In this document: positions 9,297-19,994 of the stretch, one piece after another | Numbering within the stretch: position 1 is the stretch's first letter | How the letters are laid out: the number at the start of each line of letters is the position of its first letter | NCBI RefSeq assembly: GCF_003957515.1 | Contig: NZ_RQXW01000004.1 | Coordinates: 1 to 64,000, forward strand | Source: Amphritea opalescens | Lineage (GTDB): Bacteria > Pseudomonadota > Gammaproteobacteria > Pseudomonadales > Balneatricaceae | Direction of reading: 5' to 3' | DNA length: 64,000 nucleotides | The notes under the pieces: model-generated | Told to the model about the DNA's origin: nothing | The model's database searches: none | The model's input: only the letters and a program-made list of their open reading frames with translations | Made by a program: the position numbers and the translations under genes

Positions 9297-11170
9297 CAGG
9301 AATCTCCCTCAATCTCATCGATAGTATGCCCTTTAAGAGCGTTTTTAATACTTTGATCCATCCGTCGCGCAGCAAAGAAATCACTGGCTTGAGACAATAC
9401 TTTAACACCCTGCTCAATAGCAGCTGCATCAGAGCCGTTGCGCAACGTCTGCAAAATAGCCATCTGTTCGCTCAAATGCGTCAACTCTTGCGGCGTCAAT
9501 AAGCTTTCGCCATCGGCCTGCATCGCTTGTTCTAATGAAGCTAATAGTCGATCCGCTTCAACCTGCTGTTCACGCAAGTGACGCAGCACCATATCATCTT
9601 CAGCAAAGCTGTATGAGGCCTTCAACATATCGGCTATTTCATTGTCATCCAAACCGTAGGACGGCTTCACCTGAATCTCACTTTCAACACCGGTGGACAA
9701 CTCTTTAGCAGACACGCCTAACAAACCATCAGCATCCACTTGGAATGTTACTCTGATTTTAGCGGCTCCAGCGGCCATCGGCGGAATACCGCGCAAAACA
9801 AACTGAGCCAACGAACGACAGTCCGATACCAACTCCCGCTCACCTTGCACCACATGGATCATCATCGCCGTTTGACCATCCTGATAGGTGGTAAACTCTT
9901 GCGCCCGAGCCACGGGTATCGATGAGTTGCGGTGGATAACTTTTTCCGCCAACCCGCCCATGGTTTCTAGCCCAAGAGAGAGCGGCAGCACATCCAACAA
10001 CAACATTTCGCTATCAGGCTTATTACCGGCCAACACATCCGCCTGAATCGCAGCGCCTACAGCAACCACACGATCCGGATCGATATCTATACGAGGAGCA
10101 CGCTGAAAAAACTGTTCGACCCGGCTTCGCACTGCAGGCACACGAGTGCTACCACCCACCATGACAACATCTTGAACCTCGTCGAGCTCAACACCGGCAT
10201 CCCTTAAGGATCGCCGGCAAGCTCGAATAGTTTTGCTGATGAGCGGTTCGACTAGACCATCAAATAGCTCGCGAGAAACGTCTAGCGAGATTCGCTGCCC
10301 CGCATGATCAAGCTCAACCGTCACCGACGCATGATCCGTCAGCTGCTCCTTAACCCAACGCGCTTTCTCAGTTAGATAACGGGATTCTCCCGCCACGACC
10401 TCTTTACCGCCTAACTGATCCAGAAACCATTGAGCCAACGCCAGATCGAAGTCGTCACCACCTAAAGCACTATCACCGCCGGTCGCCAGTACCTCAAAAA
10501 CGCCTTTATTCAGACGTAAAATAGAAATATCGAAAGTACCACCACCGAGGTCATAAACCGCAATAACACCTTCGGCCGCTTGATCCAAGCCATAAGCGAC
10601 CGCCGCTGCCGTCGGCTCATTCAGTAGACGCAACACCTTGATACCCGCTAACTGAGCGGCGTCTTTCGTTGCCTGCCGCTGAGCATCATCAAAGTAAGCT
10701 GGCACGGTGATCACCGCCCCTTCCAGTTCGCCCTCTAAAGCAGCACGAGCCCGAGCTTTCAGCGTTTTTAGAATTTCTGCAGAGATCTCAACAGGGCTTT
10801 TATCCCCCGCAACCGTCTGCAAAAATGGCATCCCACCGTCACGCTCGCTGAAACGGTAAACCGCCTCACCCTGCAAGCCTTTAAGGTCAGTAATACCGCG
10901 TCCCATCAGTCGTTTAACCGACACAATAGTATTAAAAGGATCGACCGAGGCCTTAGCCAACGCGGCTTGCCCTACCACAACACCCTGCTCGGTATAACGA
11001 ACAACCGAAGGCAGCAAATGACTACCGCCCTCATCCGACAGGGTGCTGGATTCGCCACTGCGAACCGCAGCAACCAATGAATTTGTCGTACCTAAATCAA
11101 TGCCAACCGCCAGCTTTCGCTTGTGGGGCTCAGGACTTTGTCCCGGTTCTGCAATCTGCAATAACGCCAT
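9296..11170 (-). CDS. hscA: Fe-S chaperone HscA (Hsp70 type)
   Basis: Specialised Hsp70 that with HscB moves clusters from IscU to targets. The 624-residue protein has the Hsp70 ATPase domain (G-I-D-L-G-T-T-N-S near 24-32, [18 protein letters not shown]) and a substrate domain that lacks the acidic EEVD-like tail of DnaK. It is six bases downstream of hscB and overlaps fdx by one base. Confidence 0.97.
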   Translation of the reverse strand: MALLQIAEPGQSPEPHKRKLAVGIDLGTTNSLVAAVRSGESSTLSDEGGSHLLPSVVRYTEQGVVVGQAALAKASVDPFNTIVSVKRLMGRGITDLKGLQGEAVYRFSERDGGMPFLQTVAGDKSPVEISAEILKTLKARARAALEGELEGAVITVPAYFDDAQRQATKDAAQLAGIKVLRLLNEPTAAAVAYGLDQAAEGVIAVYDLGGGTFDISILRLNKGVFEVLATGGDSALGGDDFDLALAQWFLDQLGGKEVVAGESRYLTEKARWVKEQLTDHASVTVELDHAGQRISLDVSRELFDGLVEPLISKTIRACRRSLRDAGVELDEVQDVVMVGGSTRVPAVRSRVEQFFQRAPRIDIDPDRVVAVGAAIQADVLAGNKPDSEMLLLDVLPLSLGLETMGGLAEKVIHRNSSIPVARAQEFTTYQDGQTAMMIHVVQGERELVSDCRSLAQFVLRGIPPMAAGAAKIRVTFQVDADGLLGVSAKELSTGVESEIQVKPSYGLDDNEIADMLKASYSFAEDDMVLRHLREQQVEADRLLASLEQAMQADGESLLTPQELTHLSEQMAILQTLRNGSDAAAIEQGVKVLSQASDFFAARRMDQSIKNALKGHTIDEIEGDS

Positions 11171-11176
11171 ATTTAT

Positions 11177-11719
11177 CTATTCGTCGAAAAGTTGATCTTC
11201 CAAAACCTCAATCTCACGGCCCAGCTTATCAATAAACTGCATCTTTCTGACACAGACTGCTGCGGCCTCATAGGCTGAGGGCGTCGATTGTTGATAGTAA
11301 CGATCAAACTGCTCACGCAAGGACTTCATCTCCTGCTCAACCGTTTGCCTAAGCTGCTCAAGTTCGGCTTCCGGATCTGCCGCGCTAGCGATATCTTCAA
11401 GCGACTCCCGCAACTCCATCTGCTGTATGAGAAACATAGGATCAAGCTGTACCTGAGATTCAGAGAAAGTATCAAGCCCTTTCAGCTTCAAGAGATATTG
11501 AGCACGCGACAAAGGATGTTTAAGTGTCGCAACTGCTTCATTCAGATACGCTGTATATTGAACCGAGAGCCGACGCTCTCTGTCAGACAGGTGAGAAAAA
11601 CGATCCGGGTGCAGCGTCTTTTGCAGCTCCCGGCTTCGTTCAGATAAAGCCTGCAAGTCCAGCTGATACGTCACCGGCAGAGCTAAGAATTCGAAATAGT
11701 TCTGGGTAATATCCATCAT
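11177..11719 (-). CDS. hscB: Co-chaperone HscB (J-protein)
   Basis: J-domain protein that delivers IscU to HscA. The 180-residue product has the N-terminal J domain with the essential H-P-D (L-H-P-D-R-F, about residues 37-42) and a C-terminal three-helix IscU-binding domain. It starts with two adjacent methionines; either could serve. It follows iscA by 51 bases. Confidence 0.96.
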   Translation of the reverse strand: MMDITQNYFEFLALPVTYQLDLQALSERSRELQKTLHPDRFSHLSDRERRLSVQYTAYLNEAVATLKHPLSRAQYLLKLKGLDTFSESQVQLDPMFLIQQMELRESLEDIASAADPEAELEQLRQTVEQEMKSLREQFDRYYQQSTPSAYEAAAVCVRKMQFIDKLGREIEVLEDQLFDE

Positions 11720-11770
11720 ATAACCAGCAGGTGAAAAAGAGGGGTTATCGGCACCTAAGCCAGTGAAAGC

Positions 11771-12094
11771 TTAAATATTAAAGCTTTCACCACAACCACA
11801 CTCATTTTTGACATTGGGGTTATTAAACTTAAACCCCTCGTTAAGACCCTCTTTAACAAAGTCTAACTCGGTTCCATCAAGATAGAGCAGACTCTTAGGA
11901 TCAATTACAACTTTAACACCGTCAGATTCAAATACCTGATCTTCTTCCTGAATATCATCAACAAATTCCAGCACATAAGCCATGCCAGAACAGCCCGACG
12001 TGCGAACCCCAAGACGAATACCACACCCGTGACCACGCCCTTTCAGATATTTGCCAATATGATCAGACGCAGCCGGTGTCATTGAAATTGCCAT
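11771..12094 (-). CDS. iscA: A-type Fe-S carrier IscA
   Basis: Carries Fe-S clusters or iron to apoproteins. The 107-residue protein contains the three conserved cysteines (S-G-C-S-G near 35 and the C-G-C-G pair near 99-101) and the family C-terminal end F-N-I. It lies between iscU and hscB. Confidence 0.97.
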   Translation of the reverse strand: MAISMTPAASDHIGKYLKGRGHGCGIRLGVRTSGCSGMAYVLEFVDDIQEEDQVFESDGVKVVIDPKSLLYLDGTELDFVKEGLNEGFKFNNPNVKNECGCGESFNI

Positions 12095-12130
12095 GAATCC
12101 GTTTACTCCATTGAGCCCAAGGCTCCGTTA

Positions 12131-12517
12131 TTACTTCTTCGCCTGCTTCTCTTTATAGTCCGCAACCGCTGCCTTAATCGCATCTTCTGCCAAGACAGAA
12201 CAATGGATCTTAACCGGCGGCAGTGCCAACTCTTCGGCGATGGTAGTGTTTTTAAGTTCTTGCGCTTGATCCAGCGTCATCCCTTTAACCCACTCGGTTA
12301 CAAGGGAGCTAGAGGCAATCGCCGAACCACAACCATAGGTTTTAAACTTAGCATCTTCGATGACACCATCGTCACTGACCTTAATCTGCAGACGCATTAC
12401 GTCACCACAGGCTGGAGCACCGACCATACCAGTACCGATATTATCGTCCTGATCATTCATTTTGCCGACATTACGAGGATTCTCGTAATGATCGATAACC
12501 TGTTCACTATAAGCCAT
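12131..12517 (-). CDS. iscU: Fe-S scaffold IscU
   Basis: Scaffold on which [2Fe-2S] and [4Fe-4S] clusters are built. The 128-residue protein starts M-A-Y-S-E-x-V-I-D-H-Y-E-N-P-R-N-V-G and has the three ligand cysteines (A-P-A-C-G-D, Y-G-C-G-S-A, H-C-S-V-L-A) plus the L-P-P-V-K motif recognised by HscA. It lies 35 bases after iscS. Confidence 0.98.
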   Translation of the reverse strand: MAYSEQVIDHYENPRNVGKMNDQDDNIGTGMVGAPACGDVMRLQIKVSDDGVIEDAKFKTYGCGSAIASSSLVTEWVKGMTLDQAQELKNTTIAEELALPPVKIHCSVLAEDAIKAAVADYKEKQAKK

Positions 12518-12552
12518 AACGACCTCCTAAAGAGTGTTCACCCAGTTAAAAA

Positions 12553-13767
12553 CTAGTGGTGAACCCATTCAACTTTGCTTAAATCCACACCGTCTTTATA
12601 CATATCCCATAAAGGCGATAATTCACGGAGCTTACCTACGGCTGTACGAATTTCAACGACAGCGCGATCAATATCTTCTTCTGTTGTAAAACGACCAATG
12701 GAGAAGCGAATGGAGCTATGCGCCATCTCGTCATTCAGTCCTAGCGCACGCAACACATAAGACGGCTCTAAGCTTGCTGAAGTACAGGCAGACCCTGAAG
12801 ATACCGCTAGATCTTTCAGCGACATTAACAAAGATTCACCCTCAACAAAGTTGAAGCTAACATTCATGTTACCAATATAGCGCTGATCCCGAGAGCCGTT
12901 GAGGTAGATCTCTTCCATATCGGAAAGACCATCCCAGAAACGTTTTTTCAAGGCACTAATGCGTTCGATTTCTTCATGCATCTCAGCTTTAGCAATGGCC
13001 GCCGCTTCACCCATACCAACAATTTGATGGGTTGCCAGCGTACCAGAACGCATACCACGCTCATGGCCACCGCCGTGCATCTGTGCTTCAAGACGAACGC
13101 GAGGCTTACGACGAACATAAAGCGCGCCCATACCTTTTGGCCCGTACATCTTATGCGCAGAAAGGGAGATCAAATCCACCTTCATAGCGACAACATCGAT
13201 ATCAACTTTACCGGCACTCTGCGCTGCATCAACATGAAACAATACGCCGTTCGCCCGAGTAATCTCACCGATCGCAGCGATATCATTGATCACGCCGATC
13301 TCATTGTTAACATGCATAAGAGAAACCAGCGTCGTATCTTCACGCAACGCCGCAGCTACTGCTTCAGGCTGTATAATTCCGTCTTTATCCGGATCTAAAT
13401 AAGTAACTTCAAACCCTTCACGCTCTAATTGACGACAAGTATCGAGTACCGCCTTGTGTTCAATTTTAGAGGTAATAATATGTTTGCCCTTCTTCTGATA
13501 GAAGTGCGCCACGCCTTTAATCGCTAAGTTGTCAGACTCGGTAGCACCGGAGGTCCAAACAATCTCGCGCGGATCAGCGTTCAGCAAGTCAGCAACCTGA
13601 CGACGTGCAGTTTCAACCGCTTCTTCAGCTTTCCAGCCATAAAGATGTGAGCGGGATGCCGGATTACCGAAATTACCGTCCATCGTGAGGCACTCAATCA
13701 TCTTCTCTGCAACCCGGGGATCTACAGGTGTTGTAGCGGAATAATCAAAGTAGATTGGTAATTTCAT
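12553..13767 (-). CDS. iscS: Cysteine desulfurase IscS
   Basis: PLP enzyme that frees sulfur from cysteine for Fe-S clusters, tRNA thiolation and other pathways. The 404-residue sequence starts [16 protein letters not shown]. It has the PLP lysine in S-A-H-K-M-Y-G-P and the active-site cysteine loop [10 protein letters not shown], which defines group I (IscS) enzymes. The C-terminus ends V-E-W-V-H-H as in E. coli IscS. Confidence 0.98.
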   Translation of the reverse strand: MKLPIYFDYSATTPVDPRVAEKMIECLTMDGNFGNPASRSHLYGWKAEEAVETARRQVADLLNADPREIVWTSGATESDNLAIKGVAHFYQKKGKHIITSKIEHKAVLDTCRQLEREGFEVTYLDPDKDGIIQPEAVAAALREDTTLVSLMHVNNEIGVINDIAAIGEITRANGVLFHVDAAQSAGKVDIDVVAMKVDLISLSAHKMYGPKGMGALYVRRKPRVRLEAQMHGGGHERGMRSGTLATHQIVGMGEAAAIAKAEMHEEIERISALKKRFWDGLSDMEEIYLNGSRDQRYIGNMNVSFNFVEGESLLMSLKDLAVSSGSACTSASLEPSYVLRALGLNDEMAHSSIRFSIGRFTTEEDIDRAVVEIRTAVGKLRELSPLWDMYKDGVDLSKVEWVHH

Positions 13768-13800
13768 TGTCTATACTTCTCCAAAAACCTGAACCGTCTT

Positions 13801-14286
13801 TCAGGCCGTTACTTTTGCGGAAATGAGTGAATCCTCAAATGAAGATAAATGCTCTCGATCCTGTCGCTTAGCAACAGTACGTACATCACTTCTTTCCATC
13901 AGGTCAGCCAATGTAATCTGGCTTAAAAAATCATGGATCTGGCTACTCAGGTCGCACCATAAATGGTGTGTCAAACAGATGCTGCCGTCTTGACAACTCC
14001 CCGTATGACCGCAACCGGTTGCATCAACCGACTCATTCACCGCGTCAATAACCTGAGCAACGTTAATACCTTGCTGCTCTCGATTTAACTGGTAACCACC
14101 GCCGGGCCCTCGCACACTGCGAACCAACTCGTTGCGACGCAACTTAGCAAATAACTGTTCAAGATATGACAGGGAAATGCCCTGCCGCTCTGATATATCG
14201 GCCAGACTTACAGGCCCTTTGCCGGCATGAATTGCCAGGTCAAGCATAGCTGTCACCGCATAGCGGCCTTTTGTCGTTAATCGCAT
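13801..14286 (-). CDS. iscR: Fe-S responsive regulator IscR
   Basis: Rrf2-family regulator that binds a [2Fe-2S] cluster; the holo form represses isc and the apo form controls other targets. The product is 161 residues with the start at ATG 14286, which gives the canonical [12 protein letters not shown] 33-codon upstream extension is open but has no homologous counterpart and would run through the promoter. An N-terminal winged helix is followed by the ligand region with three cysteines and a histidine (G-C-G-H, S-C-Q, I-C-L-T-H-H). It is the first gene of the isc operon. Confidence 0.96.
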   Translation of the reverse strand: MRLTTKGRYAVTAMLDLAIHAGKGPVSLADISERQGISLSYLEQLFAKLRRNELVRSVRGPGGGYQLNREQQGINVAQVIDAVNESVDATGCGHTGSCQDGSICLTHHLWCDLSSQIHDFLSQITLADLMERSDVRTVAKRQDREHLSSFEDSLISAKVTA

Positions 14287-14331
14287 CTGCAATCTCTCCG
14301 TCATTCTTCGCACGTCAACGAAGCTGATTGC

Positions 14332-14360
14332 ATTATGCAATAACCAACTATTTTGGTCAA
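14332..14360 (-). promoter_or_regulatory. isc operon promoter
   Basis: The minus strand has -35 TTGACC (14355-14360), a 17-base spacer and -10 CATAAT (14332-14337), with the start expected about 38 bases before the iscR ATG. Two IscR-like operators overlap and extend upstream of it. Confidence 0.75.
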
Positions 14361-14389
14361 CTATTAAACCCAGTAAAACAGTCAACTAT
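14340..14389 (-). promoter_or_regulatory. Two abutting IscR type 1-like operators
   Basis: The proximal 25-bp site (14340-14364) matches the published type 1 IscR consensus at about 22 of 25 positions by eye (ATAGTTGAC half plus TAGT..GG.TAT half). A weaker copy (14365-14389) keeps ATAGTTGACT and an AT core but has a degraded second half. They cover the -35 and spacer, as expected for autorepression by cluster-loaded IscR. Confidence 0.75.
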
Positions 14390-14436
14390 TCACAAGACCC
14401 ACAACAGGAAAAATAAACAGAAACCTTATCAAAAGG

Positions 14437-15171
14437 TTAGCGCCGACAGCCTTTCTGTATTGCGGTTAGCATCCCACGCAATATATTCACTTCTATTTTA
14501 TCAGGCACCGCTCTTAAAAGCAGTCTTTGCAACCTAGGCATCAGATTACGAGGCTTATCGGGATCAAGAAAATCGATTTCCGTTAGCGCCTCCTCAAAAT
14601 GATCGAACAACCTTTCAAGCTCACGTCCGTCAGCAAGATCCACATCCCACTCAGTCCCCCAACGCGGCTTGGCATCACTAACATCACACTCTTGTGCCAT
14701 GCGCATCTCATAGGTGATCACCTGAACCGCCGCCGCCAGATTTAACGAGCTAAACTGCTCATTAACGGGAATATGCACATGCTGATGACAGCGTTGTAGC
14801 TCCTCATTGGTCAATCCGCGATCTTCGCGCCCAAAGACGATAGCCACACGGGTTGTTGAGGGTAGCGGCGTCACAATGGCTGCCAGCTCCCGAGGATTCA
14901 CCAGAGGCCAAGGAATCGTACGACTACGCGCACTAGTACCCACCACCAAATGGCAATCGGCTAAAGCATCTTCAAGACTCTCCACCACCGTTGCATTTGT
15001 CAGTATATCGTCAGCACCCGCTGCACGAGCACTCGCATCTGCATGTGGGAAACGCCGCGGCTCAATCAGGCAAAGATCGGACAAGCCCATATTTTTCATC
15101 GCCCGCGCCACACCACCGATATTGCCCGGATGGGTCGTGTTGACCAGTACGATTCGGATATTTTCCAGCAT
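14437..15171 (-). CDS. trmJ: tRNA (cytidine/uridine-2'-O)-methyltransferase TrmJ
   Basis: SPOUT-family enzyme that 2'-O-methylates residue 32 of tRNAs. The start at 15171 gives M-L-E-N-I-R-I-V-L-V-N-T, matching E. coli TrmJ; ten more codons upstream are open but not homologous. The 244-residue protein has the SPOUT knot motifs H-P-G-N-I-G-G-V-A-R-A-M-K-N-M-G, V-F-G-R-E-D-R-G-L-T-N-E-E and S-L-N-L-A-A-A-V-Q. It lies upstream of iscR and divergent from suhB, the arrangement seen in E. coli. Confidence 0.96.
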   Translation of the reverse strand: MLENIRIVLVNTTHPGNIGGVARAMKNMGLSDLCLIEPRRFPHADASARAAGADDILTNATVVESLEDALADCHLVVGTSARSRTIPWPLVNPRELAAIVTPLPSTTRVAIVFGREDRGLTNEELQRCHQHVHIPVNEQFSSLNLAAAVQVITYEMRMAQECDVSDAKPRWGTEWDVDLADGRELERLFDHFEEALTEIDFLDPDKPRNLMPRLQRLLLRAVPDKIEVNILRGMLTAIQKGCRR

Positions 15172-15262
15172 CTTTAGCCCGCCATTACAAAAAAGGCCCA
15201 TATTTTAGCAGATAATTTGCAACTATTAATCATGGACTGTTCTTTATATGGCAACTGTTTTG

Positions 15263-15268
15263 TATAAT
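15263..15268 (+). promoter_or_regulatory. suhB promoter -10
   Basis: A consensus TATAAT preceded by TTTTG and followed by GCGCG stands 32 bases before the suhB start. The matching -35 (TTCTTT, 15240-15245) is poor, so the promoter may need an activator or rely on the strong -10. Confidence 0.55.
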
Positions 15269-15300
15269 GCGCGTTTTGGTTCCCTTACTGGTATTTACAG

Positions 15301-16113
15301 ATGCAACCGATGGTTAATATCGCCCTGCGCGGAGCACGTGTCGCAGGTGAACAAATCTCCCGTTCAATCGAACGACTTGATTTGATCAAATCAGAACAAT
15401 CAAGTGTTATCGAATATATCGAAGACACCTGCAAACAAGCTGAACGCACTATCGTTAATACGATCCATAAGGCGTATCCAGATCATCAGATCGACTGTGA
15501 ATATACCGGCACACACAAGCCCGAAGATCGAGTTTGTGATGTTATCTGGTCAGTCAATCCGATTGACAGCATTTCGAACTTTTCCAATGCGCTGCCCGTC
15601 TTTGCTCTAAGCATTGCCTGCCACCAACGCGGAAAGCTGGAACACGCTATCATCCTCAACCCAATCACCGGTGAAGAGTTTACCGCTAGCCGAGGTAGAG
15701 GCGTACAGCTGAACGGCAAACGCCTGCGTGTTAGCAATCGCAAACTACTGGATAACGCACTGATTGGCAGCGGTTTCTTTGGTCGCAGTAGCGACAAAGA
15801 GCAGCTCGACAGCTTCCAGCAGATCTTCAAGAACATCTCACTGGAAAACGGCCGTATTCACAGTGGTGGATCACCCGCTCTGAATCTAGCCTATACAGCG
15901 GCAGGCCGACTGGACGGCTTCTTCCAAATCGGTTTAAAACGCTCTGAAATGGAAGCTGGCACACTCATGATCCAAGAAGCAGGCGGCTTATTGTCTGACT
16001 TCACCGGCAACAACAACTACTTAAGTTCCGGCAACTTAGTCGCAGGCAACCCGAAAATGCTTAAAGCATTGCTTCAGGTAATCCACCCTGCCCTGAATGA
16101 CGCGCTAAAGTAA
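15301..16113 (+). CDS. suhB: SuhB homologue (inositol monophosphatase fold), active site altered
   Basis: SuhB is an inositol-1-phosphatase and, separately, an rRNA antitermination factor that works with NusA/NusB/NusE. The 270-residue product aligns along its whole length with E. coli SuhB (M-Q-P-M-V-N-I-A-L-R-G-A-R at the start, G-N-L-V-A-G-N-P near the end). Key metal ligands differ: the D-P-L-D-G-T-T motif reads N86-P-I-D89-S-I-S, and the distal W-D is S-E (E216). Glu67 and Asp89 remain. The R-R before G-S-A-A-L in E. coli is H-S here. I infer that phosphatase activity is weak or absent and that the Nus role persists. It is divergent from trmJ and has its own terminator. Confidence 0.9.
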   Translation: MQPMVNIALRGARVAGEQISRSIERLDLIKSEQSSVIEYIEDTCKQAERTIVNTIHKAYPDHQIDCEYTGTHKPEDRVCDVIWSVNPIDSISNFSNALPVFALSIACHQRGKLEHAIILNPITGEEFTASRGRGVQLNGKRLRVSNRKLLDNALIGSGFFGRSSDKEQLDSFQQIFKNISLENGRIHSGGSPALNLAYTAAGRLDGFFQIGLKRSEMEAGTLMIQEAGGLLSDFTGNNNYLSSGNLVAGNPKMLKALLQVIHPALNDALK

Positions 16114-16137
16114 GCCATTACCGCTAGACACAATAAA

Positions 16138-16160
16138 ACCGGGCAAGCCCGGTTTTTTTT
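16138..16160 (+). terminator. suhB terminator
   Basis: A stem ACCGGGC/GCCCGGT with an AA turn is followed by eight T residues, 24 bases after the suhB stop. Confidence 0.9.
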
Positions 16161-16186
16161 CGCCTTTAGATGCACAGACCAGATAC

Positions 16187-16217
16187 AAAAATCCCGGCAA
16201 AAGCCGGGATTTTTTTA
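16187..16217 (-). terminator. purA terminator (bidirectional)
   Basis: An 8-bp perfect stem ATCCCGGC/GCCGGGAT is flanked by T4 on the minus side and T7 on the plus side. It separates the convergent suhB and purA genes and can serve both. Confidence 0.85.
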
Positions 16218-16249
16218 AGCCATGCATTGGCTTAAGCCACTAACAACGA

Positions 16250-17554
<1,305 letters not shown>

Positions 17555-17578
17555 CTAGCGATTAGTCTATCTTAATAA

Positions 17579-18763
17579 TTAAAGGCTCTTGAGAACCCAC
17601 GTATCATCCTGCTGCACTAACTGGTGAGTAAACTGCTGCGCATCTTCCACAACAGCACTATCCAGCAACTGTACAACACGCTCTCCCTGAGCTCTCAACT
17701 TAGCCACAACTTCCAGCGCTGCAGAGTCTTCAACAGCCGGTACCCGTACAACTTTACGTGCCGGTTTAGACGGTGTAGCCGCCAACCCAACAAGTGTTTT
17801 CAAGTCTGCACTAAACCCGGTTGCCGGACGAGCACGACCAAAATCGCGCCCGACTTCATCATAACGGCCACCTTTTGCCACCGCTTGCCCAAATGCCGGA
17901 ACATAAGCAGCAAACACGACGCCTGTATGGTAGTTATAACCCCGCAACTCACTCAGATCGAAATACAGATCCAGTTGCGGATAACGCTGGGAGATCTGCT
18001 CTGCAAGTGCATCCAGATAATCCAACGCTTCAATAATCGTTTGTTCTACACCCGCAAAACACTCACGAGCCTGTTGCAATACTTCCCGTCCGCCATGCAA
18101 TGTCGGCAGTACCGCCAGATAACGCTTCATGCGCTCATCCAGATCAGATTCGGCTAAAAACCGCCCTATTTCAGGCAAGTCTTTACGCTGCAGCAACTCA
18201 AAGTATTCCGCTTCTTGATCGGCATTTAAGGCAGCCTCACCCATTAAACCACTGTAAATACCGACATGGCCTAGATCGAGACTCAACTCTTGATTGACCT
18301 GCATCGCATTCAGCGTTTCTACCATCAGCGAGATAATCTCAACATCACTGGCAACACCGGAATGACCAAATAGTTCAGCACCCACTTGTAGCGGGTTTCG
18401 GGACGCCAGCGGATTAGCTGGCAAGGTATGCAATACGGTACTGCAATAGCAAAGACGAACCGGCCCCTGATAACTCAGATGGTTCGCATCAATGCGGGCG
18501 ACTTGCTGGGTAATATCTGCACGAATGCCCATCATACGACCTGTTAGCTGATCCGTTACTTTAAACGTACTCAGCTCTAGATCTCGACCGACACCCACTA
18601 GAAGTGAATTCAAGTGCTCAATCAGTGGCGTCATGACTAACTCATAACCCCAGCTATCATAAAGATCCAGCAAGCGACGACGCGCAGTCTCAACCTGTTG
18701 TGCCTGAGGCGGCAGCACCTCTTTGACGCCGTCTGGTAGCAACCAGCGTTCTGCCAAGGACAT
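17579..18763 (-). CDS. hisZ: ATP phosphoribosyltransferase regulatory subunit HisZ
   Basis: Catalytically inactive HisRS paralogue that activates the short form of HisG in histidine synthesis. The 394-residue sequence keeps class II folds (R-A-D-I-T-Q-Q-V-A-R-I motif 2-like, G-G-R-Y-D-E-V-G motif 3-like) but has no anticodon-binding domain. The beginning A-E-R-W-L-L-P-D-G-V-K-E-V-L-P is typical. It lies between the DUF2065 gene and purA, as in Pseudomonas. Its presence implies a short HisG elsewhere in the genome. Confidence 0.95.
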   Translation of the reverse strand: MSLAERWLLPDGVKEVLPPQAQQVETARRRLLDLYDSWGYELVMTPLIEHLNSLLVGVGRDLELSTFKVTDQLTGRMMGIRADITQQVARIDANHLSYQGPVRLCYCSTVLHTLPANPLASRNPLQVGAELFGHSGVASDVEIISLMVETLNAMQVNQELSLDLGHVGIYSGLMGEAALNADQEAEYFELLQRKDLPEIGRFLAESDLDERMKRYLAVLPTLHGGREVLQQARECFAGVEQTIIEALDYLDALAEQISQRYPQLDLYFDLSELRGYNYHTGVVFAAYVPAFGQAVAKGGRYDEVGRDFGRARPATGFSADLKTLVGLAATPSKPARKVVRVPAVEDSAALEVVAKLRAQGERVVQLLDSAVVEDAQQFTHQLVQQDDTWVLKSL

Positions 18764-18786
18764 GTAACTCTCCGAAATACAGTGGA

Positions 18787-18984
18787 TCAGTTGAATATAT
18801 AAAGCAGGATGACACCGGTCATCATACTTACAAAACCTGTTATGCGCAGCCCTCGGTTACTCACCAAAGCTAATTGGTGTACCAAGTTGCGCCAACGTTG
18901 TGGATAAAGAAAAGGAACGATGCCTTCCATCACCAGCATCAGACAGAAACCTATCAGTAGCGGATGCCAGAGTTCAGAATGCAT
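18787..18984 (-). CDS. DUF2065 (YjeT-like) small membrane protein
   Basis: Small inner-membrane protein of unknown function, 65 residues, with two predicted transmembrane helices (about 9-26 and 45-63). The ATG at 18984 is chosen because GAGGAG stands about five bases upstream; a GTG five codons earlier would overlap that site. It resembles E. coli YjeT and sits between hflC and hisZ, a conserved neighbourhood. Confidence 0.85.
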   Translation of the reverse strand: MHSELWHPLLIGFCLMLVMEGIVPFLYPQRWRNLVHQLALVSNRGLRITGFVSMMTGVILLYIFN

Positions 18985-19018
18985 AACTCTCCTCGACACA
19001 ACGGCACAGCCGTCACAT

Positions 19019-19043
19019 AAAAAAACCGGGTCTTAACCCGGTT
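19019..19043 (-). terminator. Terminator after hflC
   Basis: A stem AACCGGGT/ACCCGGTT with a short loop is followed on the minus strand by T6. It lies about 70 bases past the hflC stop. A second inverted repeat (CCACGGAA 19055-19062, TTCCGTGG 19084-19091) precedes it. Together they probably end most hfq-hflX-hflKC transcripts before the DUF2065 gene. Confidence 0.75.
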
Positions 19044-19112
19044 AATAAATTCTACCACGGAACCGACGCTTTAGTGCAGCCTATTCCGTGGATTTTTTAT
19101 ACGACGAAAGGT

Positions 19113-19994
19113 CTATTCCGACGCCTTCCCCGTAGGGCTACCTAAGTAACGGAAGAACTCACTATCCGGTTTCAACACCATGATATCGCCCTGCTGATTA
19201 AACGCCGCTTTATAAGCGTTCAAGCTACGGTAGAAAGAGTAAAACTCAGCATCTTTGTTATATGCATCCGCATATACCTTAGCCGCTAAAGCATCACCTT
19301 CACCACGGACCTGTTGAGCATCACGATAAGCATTGGCTTCGATAACCGCTTTTTGACGATCGGCATCCGCCTGGATACCTTCGGCAAGTTCTTTACCACG
19401 AGAACGCAATTCGCGCGCTTCCCGTTCACGTTCTGTCCGCATCCGCTCGTAAACAGAGGCAGATACTTCCTGAGGCAAGTCGATTTTCTTAACGCGGATA
19501 TCAACCATCTCGATACCCAGCTCATCCTTAGTCTGAACACTTAAGGAATCAACCAACTCTACCATCAACTCATCACGCTCACCGGAAACAACCTCATTCA
19601 GAGTACGCTCACCGAATTGGTTTCGCAGGCCCGCATCCACGTTTGGAAACAGCAACTCGGCTGCTTTATACTCATCACCCGATGTTGCGGTGTAGTATTT
19701 TTGCGGATCAACAATACGCCACTTAATGAAAGAATCAACAATCAGACGTTTCTTTTCAACGGTCAGGTACGACTGAGACTGAGCATCCAATGTCTGCACA
19801 CGCCCATCAAACTTACGCACCTTATTGATCACTGGGATCATGATATGCAAACCCGGTTTGATATCCGGATCAACAATCTCACCAAACTTCAGCAATACCG
19901 CCCGATCTGTTTCTTTAATGATATACAGGGTATTAAAGCCAACCACCACCAGCAAGAGTGCGATCACCAATCCTGTCATTGATTTACCCGACAT
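19113..19994 (-). CDS. hflC: HflC, modulator of FtsH protease
   Basis: SPFH/band 7 membrane protein that forms the HflKC cage around FtsH. The 293-residue product has an N-terminal membrane anchor (about 6-25), the band-7 domain and a long charged coiled coil (E-R-E-R-E-A-R-E-L-R-S-R-G-K). It overlaps hflK by one base (TAATG), so synthesis of the two subunits is coupled. Confidence 0.97.
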   Translation of the reverse strand: MSGKSMTGLVIALLLVVVGFNTLYIIKETDRAVLLKFGEIVDPDIKPGLHIMIPVINKVRKFDGRVQTLDAQSQSYLTVEKKRLIVDSFIKWRIVDPQKYYTATSGDEYKAAELLFPNVDAGLRNQFGERTLNEVVSGERDELMVELVDSLSVQTKDELGIEMVDIRVKKIDLPQEVSASVYERMRTEREREARELRSRGKELAEGIQADADRQKAVIEANAYRDAQQVRGEGDALAAKVYADAYNKDAEFYSFYRSLNAYKAAFNQQGDIMVLKPDSEFFRYLGSPTGKASE

